DNA of 64,000 nt from Liquorilactobacillus satsumensis DSM 16230 = JCM 12392 (GCF_001435195.1 NZ_AZFQ01000050.1:16868-80867); one strand, 5' to 3'; numbered from the stretch's first letter, positions 36,448 to 44,895 are shown. Notes: generated from the sequence alone by a model not told the origin. Translations and numbers: made by a program.

Positions 36448-36958
36448 GGTTCTGGTGCAAAAATTTTCAGACAACTCTATTTCGAGTATAACTAGCCTAA
36501 AAAGCGAGGTAGTTATGATGAAAAATTATTTTAAAGAGCGGCATTTCCAGAAAAGACATTATTTTGGTAGCCGTTGGCTGCTATTTCAGATTTTCATTGA
36601 GCTACGTGATATTGTTGAAATATTACGTGACCGTGGGATTACCATTCATCATACAACCATTATGCGCTGGGTTCACCATTACGGGCCACTATTCAAATTA
36701 TTATGGCGGAACGTTAAAAGCCATTAAACAAGTGATTAAGGATGGATTATTGCCAACGGAGAATCACAAGTGCTCTAAATATCGTAATAATTTGATTGAA
36801 CAAGATCATCGGCTAATTAAACATGTCTTGGTAAAATCAAGTGACTTTCAATCGCTACGAACGGCATTACAATCGTTAACCGAATTAGTAGCAAACTAGT
36901 ATAGTAATGACTGTCAAAATGTGGTAAACAGGTTTCTTTATTATTTTGCACCGGAACC
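36448..36958 (+). mobile_element. IS6-family insertion sequence, copy 1 (511 bp, internally deleted)
   Basis: The ends are imperfect inverted repeats: left GGTTCTGGTGCAAAAAT, right (reversed) GGTTCCGGTGCAAAATA. Full IS6 elements are about 800 bp. This copy lacks the middle of the transposase gene and has a further deletion of about 80 bp near the 3' end compared with copy 2 (the segment between CTACGAACGGC and ATTACAATCG). Confidence 0.85.
36515..36899 (+). pseudogene. IS6-family transposase remnant, copy 1
   Basis: Frame-shifted and deleted. Recognisable pieces are MMKNYFKERHFQK, RDIVEILRDRGITIHHTTIMRWVHHYG, and in another frame GGTLKAIKQVIKDGLLPTENHKCSKYRNNLIEQDHRLIKH. The region that carries the first two catalytic Asp of the DDE triad is gone; only the IEQDHR part with the Glu remains. 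Confidence 0.88.
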
Positions 36959-37005
36959 GTTGGAATAACAGCCAGTTTAATTCTGGAAGTCTTAATTGAT
37001 TTCAT
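36959..37005 (-). pseudogene. 5' remnant of an unidentified gene cut off by IS copy 1
   Basis: Downstream of marR on the same strand, an ATG at 37005 with GAGGAAAAG before it opens a frame MKSIKTSRIKLAVIPT that runs straight into the IS end at 36958. It looks like the first residues of a gene once co-transcribed with marR. It is too short to identify. Confidence 0.5.
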
Positions 37006-37032
37006 ACACTTTTCCTCATTTTACACATTAAT

Positions 37033-37512
37033 TTACTTGTAAAGATTATTCAGCTGAAACTCTTTTAACATTTTGATAAATGCCTGGATTTCTTCATTGT
37101 TGTACTTAGAAATTACTTTTTTTCTTTTTTTAATTAAATTTCTATTCAATTGATTATCGGCTGCAACTATTTTTTTACCAAGCATCGTTAAAGAATATAA
37201 CCTTTCTCTTTTGCTTTCAGGATTCACCTTTTTTTCAATTAGGTTAAATTTTTGCAGGCGTAATAAATTTTTTGAAAGCGTTCCTTGAAGTAATTTAACA
37301 TTCTGATTAATTGTCACAGCGTTTATGTTGCTTGACTGATCTAGTTCATGAAGTATTATGAGATGTTTCTCTGACAAATGTAAAATGGCATGTTTTAAAT
37401 GAATATTATTATCATTTGGAAGCTGATTTGCTAAATAGTCCATCCTTTTATTCCAATCGAATTGAGTAAATAGCTGGTTGATGATACTAAGTAATTCATT
37501 TGAATTCTCCAT
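37033..37512 (-). CDS. MarR family transcriptional regulator
   Basis: Winged-helix repressor of about 159 aa. LSEKHLIILHELDQSSNINAVTINQNVKLLQGTLSKNLLRLQKFNLIEKKVNPESKRERLYSLTMLGKKIV matches the MarR recognition helix and wing (LxR...RxLxLT). It is divergent to the MFS exporter gene, with 240 bp between, the usual arrangement for a repressor of an efflux pump. It is cargo of the composite transposon. The ligand is unknown. Confidence 0.86.
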   Translation of the reverse strand: MENSNELLSIINQLFTQFDWNKRMDYLANQLPNDNNIHLKHAILHLSEKHLIILHELDQSSNINAVTINQNVKLLQGTLSKNLLRLQKFNLIEKKVNPESKRERLYSLTMLGKKIVAADNQLNRNLIKKRKKVISKYNNEEIQAFIKMLKEFQLNNLYK

Positions 37513-37630
37513 AAATATCGCCCCCTAAAGTAATTTATATAGTGTTCTTACAAGGATATAATATCAATTTCAAAAAAATCGTTTAAATTGTTAAAACAGT
37601 AATCATCACACAATTGGATAATTAAATGAA

Positions 37631-37646
37631 TCAATTAAAGAATTGA
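37631..37646. promoter_or_regulatory. Inverted repeat in the marR-MFS intergenic region
   Basis: TCAATT AAAG AATTGA, a 6-bp perfect inverted repeat with a 4-bp spacer. It is a possible regulator site on the marR side of the divergent promoter region; AT-rich sequence makes chance occurrence possible. Confidence 0.35.
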
Positions 37647-37670
37647 TAACCTAGAAACATTATAAGTGTT

Positions 37671-37753
37671 AAAAAGATTCCCATGGAATGTTATCTTAAA
37701 TAAGTGTATAATACCTGGTTGAATAATAAAATACATTCCGGGGGAATCTTTTT
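37671..37753. promoter_or_regulatory. Paired palindromes around the MFS promoter, candidate MarR operators
   Basis: Two palindromes, ATTCC-CAT-GGAAT (37677-37689) and ATTCC-GGG-GGAAT (37735-37747), lie 58 bp apart centre to centre. Each is embedded in a 21-bp arm (37671-37691 and 37733-37753) that is inverted relative to the other with 19 of 21 matches. A TGTATAAT -10 (TATAAT 37707-37712) lies between them, and the second overlaps the ribosome binding site. The layout suits repression by a dimeric regulator. Confidence 0.6.
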
Positions 37754-39102
37754 TGAAAAATAAAAAAATTACATTGTGGATCGTTATTTTAATGACGTTT
37801 CTCTCATGCTTAAGTTCTAATATCGTAAATATCGCACTTCCCACAATTTCAAAAAAAATGTCTGCTCCGTTAAGCCAAGTACAATTAATTGTGACCAGTT
37901 ATATAATTACAATTTGCATATTAATGCTTGTTTTTGGGCGTTTAGGCGACATAAAGGGAAAAATAAAAGTATTTAAATTTGGTATTTTGATATTCACTAT
38001 CGGATCATTAATTTGTTTTTTGAGTACTAATTTTAATTTGATCGTCTTTGGACGCATTATTCAAGGAATAGGTGCTTCTGCTTACATGGCGAATAACCAA
38101 GGAATTATCACTGAAACCTTTCCCTTTGAAAACCGTGGTAAGGCTCTAGGAAGTCTTGCATCTGCAGTTGCACTTGGCACAATGCTAGGGTCACCATTGG
38201 GCGGCCTTATTGTTTCTTACCTCCCGTGGCACTGGATATTTTTTATTAATGTTCCTTTGGGAATTATTTGTTTTGCGTTGACGTGTTGGAAACTACCAAG
38301 CGAAAATATTAAAAGTGAAATTAAACTAGATTACTTTGGAAGTTTACTCGCCATGGTTTTAATGTTAATGATTTTTACCTTTTTTGAACTTGCCCCCAAA
38401 TATGATTTTTCTATCGCTTTATGGCTGGGCTTTGGTATCGCTTGTTTCTTGTTAGGAATACTATTTGTAAAATTTGAAAAATATACAATTGACCCATTAT
38501 TTAACTTTAATATATTAAAAAACAGAAGTTTTACTACAAATATTATTTGTGCTTTGCTATCATTCCTTTGTTTAAGCGCATCAATTATTTCATTGCCCTT
38601 CTTCTTTCAAAATGTTTTAAAGATGTCTGCTGCGACAACGGGATATATCATGATGATCCAATCAATTATTATGTTTTTTCTGGCTCCAATGGCTGGTAGA
38701 TTAGTTGATCATTTTAGAGGAACAACAATTGCTTTAATTGGTTCAATTATACTGTTAATAGGCTTTATAATCTTGAGCATCACTTCACATTCTGTAAGTC
38801 TTGTTGGTATCATTTTAGGTATTGTCGTACTAGCACTTGGTCAGGCCTTTTATCAGCCAGCAAACAATACGTTGATTATGTCAGCAATTGAAGTTGAATA
38901 TTTGGGAGTAGCAGGCAGTTTAAATTCATTGGTGCGAAATCTTGGACAGGTCATTGGTATTTTATTAGCCACCAGTATCTTGGCTCAGGCAAGAGCCTTA
39001 TTTTATAGTATTGGAGTTCTTTATCTAATGTTAGCATTCTTGACTTTCATTACTTTTATTTTTTATTTATATGAATTTATTCGAAATAAAAAACAAATTT
39101 GA
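37753..39102 (+). CDS. MFS drug exporter, DHA2 type
   Basis: Proton-driven exporter with about 14 predicted membrane segments. Motif A reads GRLGDIKGKIKVFKFG; motif C-like GTMLGSPLGGLIVSYLPWHWIFFINVPLGI and GRIIQGIGASAYMANNQGIITETFP are typical of DHA2 drug:H+ antiporters. It is 449 aa long. TTG start 37753 with GGGGGAA 6-12 nt upstream. Cargo of the composite transposon, divergent from marR, so likely induced by its substrate. The substrate is not predictable. Confidence 0.88.
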   Translation: MKNKKITLWIVILMTFLSCLSSNIVNIALPTISKKMSAPLSQVQLIVTSYIITICILMLVFGRLGDIKGKIKVFKFGILIFTIGSLICFLSTNFNLIVFGRIIQGIGASAYMANNQGIITETFPFENRGKALGSLASAVALGTMLGSPLGGLIVSYLPWHWIFFINVPLGIICFALTCWKLPSENIKSEIKLDYFGSLLAMVLMLMIFTFFELAPKYDFSIALWLGFGIACFLLGILFVKFEKYTIDPLFNFNILKNRSFTTNIICALLSFLCLSASIISLPFFFQNVLKMSAATTGYIMMIQSIIMFFLAPMAGRLVDHFRGTTIALIGSIILLIGFIILSITSHSVSLVGIILGIVVLALGQAFYQPANNTLIMSAIEVEYLGVAGSLNSLVRNLGQVIGILLATSILAQARALFYSIGVLYLMLAFLTFITFIFYLYEFIRNKKQI

Positions 39103-39189
39103 AAGTACACTTTAACATAAGGGTGTTACAAAAAAATGATTAAATGTAAAATCAAAAGAGGCTGGGACAATAGTCAAAAATCTATATTA

Positions 39190-39780
39190 GGTTCTGGTGC
39201 AAAAATTTTCAGACAACTCTATTTCGAGTATAACTAGCCTAAAAAGCGAGGTAGTTATGATGAAAAATTATTTTAAAGAGCGGCATTTCCAGAAAGACAT
39301 TATTTTGGTAGCCGTTGGCTGCTATTTCAGATTTTCATTGAGCTATCGTGATATTGTTGAAATATTACGTGACCGTTACCATTCATCATACAACCATTAT
39401 GTGCTGGGTTCACCATCACGGGCCACTATTCAAATTATTATGGCGGAACGTTAAAAGCCATTAAACAAGTGGTTAAGGATGGATTATTGCCAACGGAGAA
39501 TCACCCGTGCTCTAAATATCGTAATAATTTGATTGAACAAGATCATCGGCTAATTAAACATGTCTTGGTAAAATCAAGTGACTTTCAATCGCTACGAACG
39601 GCTTTAAAAACCCTAAGTGGGATTGAAGTCATGCATCAGCTACATAAAACAAGCCAAAGAGAGCCTAATATCTTTGGTTTTTCGGCATTACAATCGTTAA
39701 CCGAATTAGTAGCAAACTAGTATAGTAATGACTGTCAAAATGTGATAAACAGGTTTCTTTATTATTTTTGCACCGGAACC
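39190..39780 (+). mobile_element. IS6-family insertion sequence, copy 2 (591 bp, internally deleted)
   Basis: The ends are GGTTCTGGTGCAAAAAT and, reversed, GGTTCCGGTGCAAAAAT. It shares with copy 1 the same central deletion junction (ATTATTATGGCGGAACG) but retains the 3' segment that copy 1 lost. Its right end abuts ATAAAATT. Confidence 0.87.
39257..39720 (+). pseudogene. IS6-family transposase remnant, copy 2
   Basis: The N-terminal part MKNYFKERHFQKDIILVAVGCYFRFSLSYRDIVEILRDR is intact up to a frameshift. The catalytic middle is missing. The C-terminal part DGLLPTENHPCSKYRNNLIEQDHRLIKH ... GIEVMHQLHKTSQREPNIFGFSALQSLTELVAN is present in another register. It cannot encode an active DDE transposase. 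Confidence 0.88.
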
Positions 39781-39788
39781 ATAAAATT
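39781..39788. repeat. Right copy of the 8-bp target duplication
   Basis: ATAAAATT, identical to 36440-36447, directly after the outer end of IS copy 2. Confidence 0.85.
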
Positions 39789-39886
39789 TAGCTTGTACCT
39801 GATAGGCACGAAATTCGGCCACTTGTGCAATTTTGGTTTACTATAAAACAAAGCTATGTTCTACTAAAAGTACGGAAGGAATAATT

Positions 39887-40330
39887 ATGAAAATCAGAGT
39901 TGAAATTAATCGCAGCCTTGATGATACAGAGGTTATTATCCATGCTCCGTCAGATAATAAAGCTCATGAAATCTATCAGCTACTGCAAAAAAAGACCAAG
40001 CTGCAAACGTTAAAACTTTATGCGGCGACAACTGAATATTATCTGAGTGTTACTGAAATTCTCTTTTTTGAGACTGATGGTCGTCAAATCAGTGCCCATA
40101 CTGCCGAACAAAGTTATACAACGCATTATCGTTTATATGAATTGGAAGAACTTTTACCCCAGATGTTTATGCGTGTTTCTAAATCCACGATTTTGAATAC
40201 GGAGAAAATTTTTTCATTAACACATTCAATCTCGAGTTACTTGGTGTGTTTTCAAAATTCATATAAACAAGTTTATGTGTCGCGGAAATATTATAAAGAA
40301 CTCAAGCAGCGACTTGAAGAAAGGGAGTAA
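39887..40330 (+). CDS. LytTR-domain DNA-binding protein
   Basis: Small stand-alone LytTR regulator without a receiver domain. After about 50 residues, the LytTR fold reads YYLSVTEILFFETDGRQISAHTAEQSYTTHYRLYELEELLPQMFMRVSKSTILNTEKI. ATG 39887 has GGAAGG 6 nt upstream; the frame is open from 39833. It is 147 aa long. It is followed after 2 bp by a LiaF-like membrane protein gene; such pairs commonly regulate envelope or antimicrobial-peptide responses. The composite transposon ends only 107 bp upstream, close to its promoter. Confidence 0.88.
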   Translation: MKIRVEINRSLDDTEVIIHAPSDNKAHEIYQLLQKKTKLQTLKLYAATTEYYLSVTEILFFETDGRQISAHTAEQSYTTHYRLYELEELLPQMFMRVSKSTILNTEKIFSLTHSISSYLVCFQNSYKQVYVSRKYYKELKQRLEERE

Positions 40331-40332
40331 GT

Positions 40333-41037
40333 ATGATGAAACGGCAAAGATGGTTTTGGGGAGTTTTTTTCCTGTTGTGCGGATTACTTTTAATTGCAAG
40401 CAAAGTTGGATGGCTAGGAGGAAGTCTTGGATTTTGGAGTATTATTTTTACCGTGTTCTTTATTGCAGGTTTAGTTGAAGGACTGGTTCATTTCAACATC
40501 CCGGTGATTGTGTTTTCGGTGGCCTTTTTACTAATTGTCTATGCCAAACAACTTGGAATTACACAGCTAGTGCCATGGACAATTTTAGGTGCAGCAGTTT
40601 TTATTTCAGTCGGGTTGTCACTTCTTTTTCATGCTCGCTTCATTCATCTTAATCACTTGCGTTTGACCACTCCTTCTTCAGGTAAAGCGAGTTCAGCACA
40701 AGTAAAAATTGATGCTAAAATGGTGTCTACAATTCGCTATGTTAGATCTGAGGATTTTAAAGAAGCAGCAATCACGGCTTCAATGGCCAGTTTGAAAGTT
40801 TATTTCGATGATACGCTGATTAAAGGTGATTCTGCAGTCATTAATATTCATGGGTCACTTAGTGGAATTGAACTTTATGTACCTAAAACTTGGGATATTA
40901 TAGTGCAAGTTGAACCTGTTTTAAGTGGAATTGAAGAAAAAGGTGGCGGTGTGACTGTTGCAGAAACTGCACGACCACGCGTGTATCTTAAGGGCGACTT
41001 GAATCTTTCGGGGCTTGAAATTAACTATATTTTTTGA
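40333..41037 (+). CDS. LiaF-like membrane protein (DUF2154/cell-wall-active antibiotic response type)
   Basis: Four N-terminal membrane segments (residues ~8-100) are followed by a cytoplasmic or external beta-rich domain with FDDTLIKGDSAVINIHGSLSGIELYVPKTWDIIVQVEPVLSGIEEKG, the LiaF/VraT C-terminal pattern. It is 234 aa long, with a double ATG at 40333/40336. Its tight coupling to the LytTR gene suggests it holds the regulator inactive at the membrane, as LiaF does for LiaSR (inference). Confidence 0.82.
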   Translation: MMKRQRWFWGVFFLLCGLLLIASKVGWLGGSLGFWSIIFTVFFIAGLVEGLVHFNIPVIVFSVAFLLIVYAKQLGITQLVPWTILGAAVFISVGLSLLFHARFIHLNHLRLTTPSSGKASSAQVKIDAKMVSTIRYVRSEDFKEAAITASMASLKVYFDDTLIKGDSAVINIHGSLSGIELYVPKTWDIIVQVEPVLSGIEEKGGGVTVAETARPRVYLKGDLNLSGLEINYIF

Positions 41038-41120
41038 AAAATTTAGTGAAAGATTAAGAGTATTCTAAGAGAATTGAAAAATGGAGTATTTAGAAAAATA
41101 AGTTTAGGAGAAGAGTAGAG

Positions 41121-42842
41121 ATGGATATTTTAAAACCGCATTTTAAGCAAAATGTTGGCATGATTATCGGCGCGGTGATCGCAGTCGTTATTTTAGCAGC
41201 AAGTTCGTTATGGCAGCCGCGGCTTTTGCAGGATATTATGAATGCAATTATTGCTGATCGAAAAGAACGTGTGCTTGTTTATGGCATACAACTAATTGTT
41301 TTAGCGCTAATCGGAATTGCAGCGGGGATTGCAAGTACCTTTTTTGCGGCTAAAGTTGCACAGGCAGTTGCTACTGATTTACGGGCACAGACTTATCAGA
41401 AGATTCAGACCTTCTCATTTGGAAACATTGAGCGTTTTTCTGCAGGCAGCCTAGTAGTACGTCTGATTAACGATATTAATCAGGTTTTGAACTTGGTAAT
41501 GATGCTTCTAACACAATTATTACGTTTACCAATTTTATTTTTAGGGGCGTTTATTTTAGGAATTTTGACAATTCCACGTTTGTGGTGGATCGAACTTTTA
41601 ATGGTTGTCTTGGTTCTGGGACTTACCAGTCTGGTTTTTTCGCGCATGAGTAACCTTTTCATGCGTTTCCAGAAATGGGTGGACAATTTGAACTCGGTTG
41701 CAAAAGAATCAATGCAGGGAATCAGAGTGATTAAATCTTTTAATCAGGAACAAAGTGAAATTAAAAAGTTTGCAGGAGCAGCTGGTGAACTACGCGGACT
41801 CAACTTAACGATTGGTTATCTTTTTGCACTCTTAATTCCTTGTTTTATGCTAATTTCCAATTTGATGATTTTACTGGCAGTTTATTTGGTCGGAACAGGC
41901 ATTACGGCTCACCCGGGTGAATTAGCAGCGATTGCTTCATATATTTCCTATTTGATGCAACTAATGCTTGCGATTATTATTGGGGCAATGACAATGACGA
42001 TGTCTTCACGCGGGATGATTTCCTTAAGGAGAATAAAAGAAGTCCTAAAAACGAAACCCGATGTTCAGTTTGATCCAAAGGCTCCTGTTCAAGATCTGGC
42101 TGGAAGTGTGGAATTCAAGCAAGTCACATTTTCTTATCCTGGAGCCAAAACACCTGCATTACGCGCTGTCAGTTTTAAGGTCAAAGCTGGGAATTTCGTA
42201 GGAATAGTCGGTTCGACAGGTTCTGGGAAATCAACTTTAGCACAATTAATGGCGCGTTTATATGACCCTTCAGCTGGAGAGGTTGAAATTGGGGGGCAGA
42301 ATTTGCGCAAGGTCAATGAAAAATCATTGCGCAAAGCAGTCAGCTTTGTTTTACAAAAAGCGATCCTTTTTTCAGGCTCAATTGCTGATAATTTAAAGCA
42401 GGGCAAAGCTGATGCAACCGAAAAAGAGCTTAGTTGGGCGGCAAATATAGCCCAGGCAACTGAATTTGTCGAAAAGTACACTGAAGGATTTGCACATCAT
42501 GTTGAGGAACGCTCTTCCAATTATTCAGGTGGGCAGAAGCAGCGTTTGTCAATTGCACGAGGAGTTGTGGGTCGTCCCAATATTCTAATCTTGGATGATT
42601 CAACATCTGCATTGGATGCCAAGTCAGAAAAATTGGTGCAAGAGGCTTTAGCACATGAACTTGCACAAACAACGGTGTTCATGATTGCTGAAAAAATTTC
42701 TTCAGTTATCAAAGCTGATCAGATCTTAGTTCTAGATCAAGGCAAGTTAGTTGGGAGTGGAACACATAGTCAACTGCTCCAAGATTCACAAATATATCGC
42801 GAAATTTATGCGGCGCAATTATCTAAAACAAAAAAGGGGTGA
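41121..42842 (+). CDS. Heterodimeric ABC exporter subunit with degenerate ATP site (LmrC-like)
   Basis: Type IV ABC exporter half: six membrane segments (residues 1-~310) then an ABC domain (Walker A GSTGSGKST, signature YSGGQKQRLSIARG, Walker B ILILDDSTSALD). Asp replaces the catalytic Glu after Walker B, and the H-loop His is replaced (MIAEKISS). These are the marks of the degenerate-site partner in heterodimeric multidrug exporters. It is 573 aa long. The partner gene follows after 9 bp. Substrate unknown; the LytTR/LiaF-like genes upstream hint at an envelope-stress role. Confidence 0.9.
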   Translation: MDILKPHFKQNVGMIIGAVIAVVILAASSLWQPRLLQDIMNAIIADRKERVLVYGIQLIVLALIGIAAGIASTFFAAKVAQAVATDLRAQTYQKIQTFSFGNIERFSAGSLVVRLINDINQVLNLVMMLLTQLLRLPILFLGAFILGILTIPRLWWIELLMVVLVLGLTSLVFSRMSNLFMRFQKWVDNLNSVAKESMQGIRVIKSFNQEQSEIKKFAGAAGELRGLNLTIGYLFALLIPCFMLISNLMILLAVYLVGTGITAHPGELAAIASYISYLMQLMLAIIIGAMTMTMSSRGMISLRRIKEVLKTKPDVQFDPKAPVQDLAGSVEFKQVTFSYPGAKTPALRAVSFKVKAGNFVGIVGSTGSGKSTLAQLMARLYDPSAGEVEIGGQNLRKVNEKSLRKAVSFVLQKAILFSGSIADNLKQGKADATEKELSWAANIAQATEFVEKYTEGFAHHVEERSSNYSGGQKQRLSIARGVVGRPNILILDDSTSALDAKSEKLVQEALAHELAQTTVFMIAEKISSVIKADQILVLDQGKLVGSGTHSQLLQDSQIYREIYAAQLSKTKKG

Positions 42843-42851
42843 GCATGCCAA

Positions 42852-44633
42852 ATGAAAGGGTTAAAAGATTCATTGGGGTATTTTAAACATTATTTACAGC
42901 CATACTGGAAAGGTTTGGTGTTTGTTGTCGGACTAACAGTGCTGTCAACCTGGGCACAGATTGAAGCACCGATTTATTTAGGAAAAGCAATTACAGCTTT
43001 AAGCCGTTATTTAATTGCGTATAGCAATCCACTCACACGTCCGCATGCGTCACTTTCAAGTTTTCATAATGCGATCTGGTTAATTTTGATTTTCTTCATT
43101 TTAACGGTAGTTACGATGTTGATTTCAAGTCTGTGGATTTCTTATATTAATGGTTATTCAACGAATAATATGCAACGTGGGCTTTTCAAGAAGCTACAAA
43201 AAATGACGGTGCGGTATTTTGATAGTCATCAGGACGGGAAAATCCTGTCACTTTTTACGTCTGATTTGGATAATATTTTCAATGCAATGAACCAGGCTGT
43301 TTTCGAATTGATTTCACAAATAATTTTGTATATCGGTGTCTTGTGGATTATGTTCTCGTTGAACGTTAAATTGGCGTTTGCAACTGTGGCTTCCACGCCG
43401 TTTGTCATCTTGATTGCCTATATTATCATTAGAAAGGCACGTTTCTATATTGATAAGCAACAAGATGAAATCAGTGGCCTCAATGGCTATATCAATGAAC
43501 AAATTAACGGACAAAAAATTATTATTACAAATGGACTTCAAAAAAAGTCTGTTGCGGAATTTAATGTCTTGAATGAACGTGTACGCCATGCAACTTTCAA
43601 AGGACAACTATATTCAGGATTACTCTTTCCAGTGATGCAAGGTCTCTCATTGTTAAACCTTGCAATTGTAATTGCGTATGGTTCTTGGATGGTGGTCAGT
43701 GGCGATCTTGGAAAAGCTGTTGGCATCGGTTTAATAGTTACTTTTGTACAATATTCACAACAATATTTTCAACCAATTACACAGATCACATCGATGTACT
43801 CAATGATTCAGCTTGCATTGACAGGTGCTAAGCGGTTGGCACATGTGCTTAAGCAACCTGAAGAAGAACGGAATGCAAATGGCAGTGAGCTTAAGGAGAT
43901 TAGGGAAGGCGTTGAGCTTCAAGACGTACATTTCGGATATGATCCTGACAAAGAAATCTTGCATGGAATCAATATCAAGGTTGAAAAGGGTAAGATGATT
44001 GCGCTGGTTGGCCCTACCGGCTCGGGAAAGACAACAGTTATGAACTTATTGAACCGTTTCTATGATGTGACTTCTGGAAAAGTTCTCTTTGATGGTCAGG
44101 ATACACGTGAGTTCTCATTATTTTCTTTACGGCAAAATATTGGGATTGTTTTACAGGACTCAATTTTATTTACTGGTACAATAGCCGACAATATCAAATT
44201 TGGAAAGCCAAATGCCACTGATCAACAAATGATTGCGGCGGCAAAACAGGCTCATATTCATGATTATATTGAAAGTTTGCCAGATGGTTATCAGACAAAG
44301 GTCGATGATGAAAATTCTGTTTTATCGGTTGGTCAAAAACAGTTACTGAGCATTGCACGCACATTATTAACCGACCCAGCCTTTTTAATTCTTGATGAGG
44401 CGACTTCAAATGTTGATATGGTTACAGAAGAAAAAATCAAGCTGGCAATGGATAATGTGATTGCTGGACGAACAAGTTTTGTAATTGCACATCGTTTAAA
44501 AACGATTGTTGGGGCCGATCAAATTATTGTTTTAAAAGACGGTCAAGTCATTGAACAAGGTAAGCATGAACAGTTGTTAACACAAAAGGGCTTTTATTAT
44601 AATCTTTACACTAACCAGATGGTATTTGAATAA
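42852..44633 (+). CDS. Heterodimeric ABC exporter subunit with catalytic Walker B (LmrD-like)
   Basis: Second half-transporter: six membrane segments then an ABC domain with Walker A GPTGSGKTT, Walker B FLILDEATSNVD and H-loop IAHRLKT intact. Its signature is LSVGQKQLLSIART rather than SGGQ, so it completes the degenerate site with the first subunit, while its own Walker motifs pair with the partner's good SGGQ. It is 593 aa long. ATG 42852 follows the previous stop closely, with GGGGTGAG upstream. Confidence 0.92.
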   Translation: MKGLKDSLGYFKHYLQPYWKGLVFVVGLTVLSTWAQIEAPIYLGKAITALSRYLIAYSNPLTRPHASLSSFHNAIWLILIFFILTVVTMLISSLWISYINGYSTNNMQRGLFKKLQKMTVRYFDSHQDGKILSLFTSDLDNIFNAMNQAVFELISQIILYIGVLWIMFSLNVKLAFATVASTPFVILIAYIIIRKARFYIDKQQDEISGLNGYINEQINGQKIIITNGLQKKSVAEFNVLNERVRHATFKGQLYSGLLFPVMQGLSLLNLAIVIAYGSWMVVSGDLGKAVGIGLIVTFVQYSQQYFQPITQITSMYSMIQLALTGAKRLAHVLKQPEEERNANGSELKEIREGVELQDVHFGYDPDKEILHGINIKVEKGKMIALVGPTGSGKTTVMNLLNRFYDVTSGKVLFDGQDTREFSLFSLRQNIGIVLQDSILFTGTIADNIKFGKPNATDQQMIAAAKQAHIHDYIESLPDGYQTKVDDENSVLSVGQKQLLSIARTLLTDPAFLILDEATSNVDMVTEEKIKLAMDNVIAGRTSFVIAHRLKTIVGADQIIVLKDGQVIEQGKHEQLLTQKGFYYNLYTNQMVFE

Positions 44634-44673
44634 AAGTGTGCAAAAAGGTGTTAGGTTTTAAGGCTTAGAGTTC

Positions 44674-44886
44674 GAGCACATTAAGAAAGAAGTGCCGACA
44701 AACAGCGTTTAGTCTCCGTGGACTAAGGCCTGAGTTACAAGGTAACCCGGACTTGGTTACGCGTAAGGCAGACTTAGTCACAGGAGATTGCTGGGTGGAG
44801 CATGTTAAGAAAGAAGTGCCGACAAACAGCGTTTAGTCTCCGTGGACTAAGGTCTGAGTTACAAGGTAACCCGGACTTGATTACGT
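44674..44886. repeat. Two direct copies of a ~90-bp structured repeat, period 124 bp
   Basis: Copy 1 starts at 44674 and copy 2 at 44798, nearly identical for about 90 bp. Each contains two small hairpins, TTAGTC-TCCGTG-GACTAA and GTTAC-AAG-GTAAC, the latter able to re-pair with a downstream GTTAC. No ORF covers them. The 34 bp between the copies is unique. The following repeat at 44896 is a different element. Confidence 0.75.
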
Positions 44887-44895
44887 ACAAAATAA

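Larger units (their letters stand above)
36448..39780 (+). mobile_element. IS6-type composite transposon carrying marR and an MFS exporter
   Basis: Two IS6-family copies in the same orientation (36448-36958 and 39190-39780) bracket a MarR-type regulator gene and a divergent MFS exporter gene. The outer ends of the pair are flanked by identical ATAAAATT (36440-36447, 39781-39788), while the inner flanks differ. The 3.33-kb block therefore entered as one unit between the GntP and LytTR genes. Its content is visibly more AT-rich than the neighbours. Both transposase genes are defective, so it is now immobile unless an IS6 transposase acts in trans. Confidence 0.85.

Noticed and set aside
37557..37565. 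TATAATATC near 37557 as the marR -10
   Set aside because: On the plus strand it faces away from marR, and the minus-strand reading is only a generic AT-rich match.
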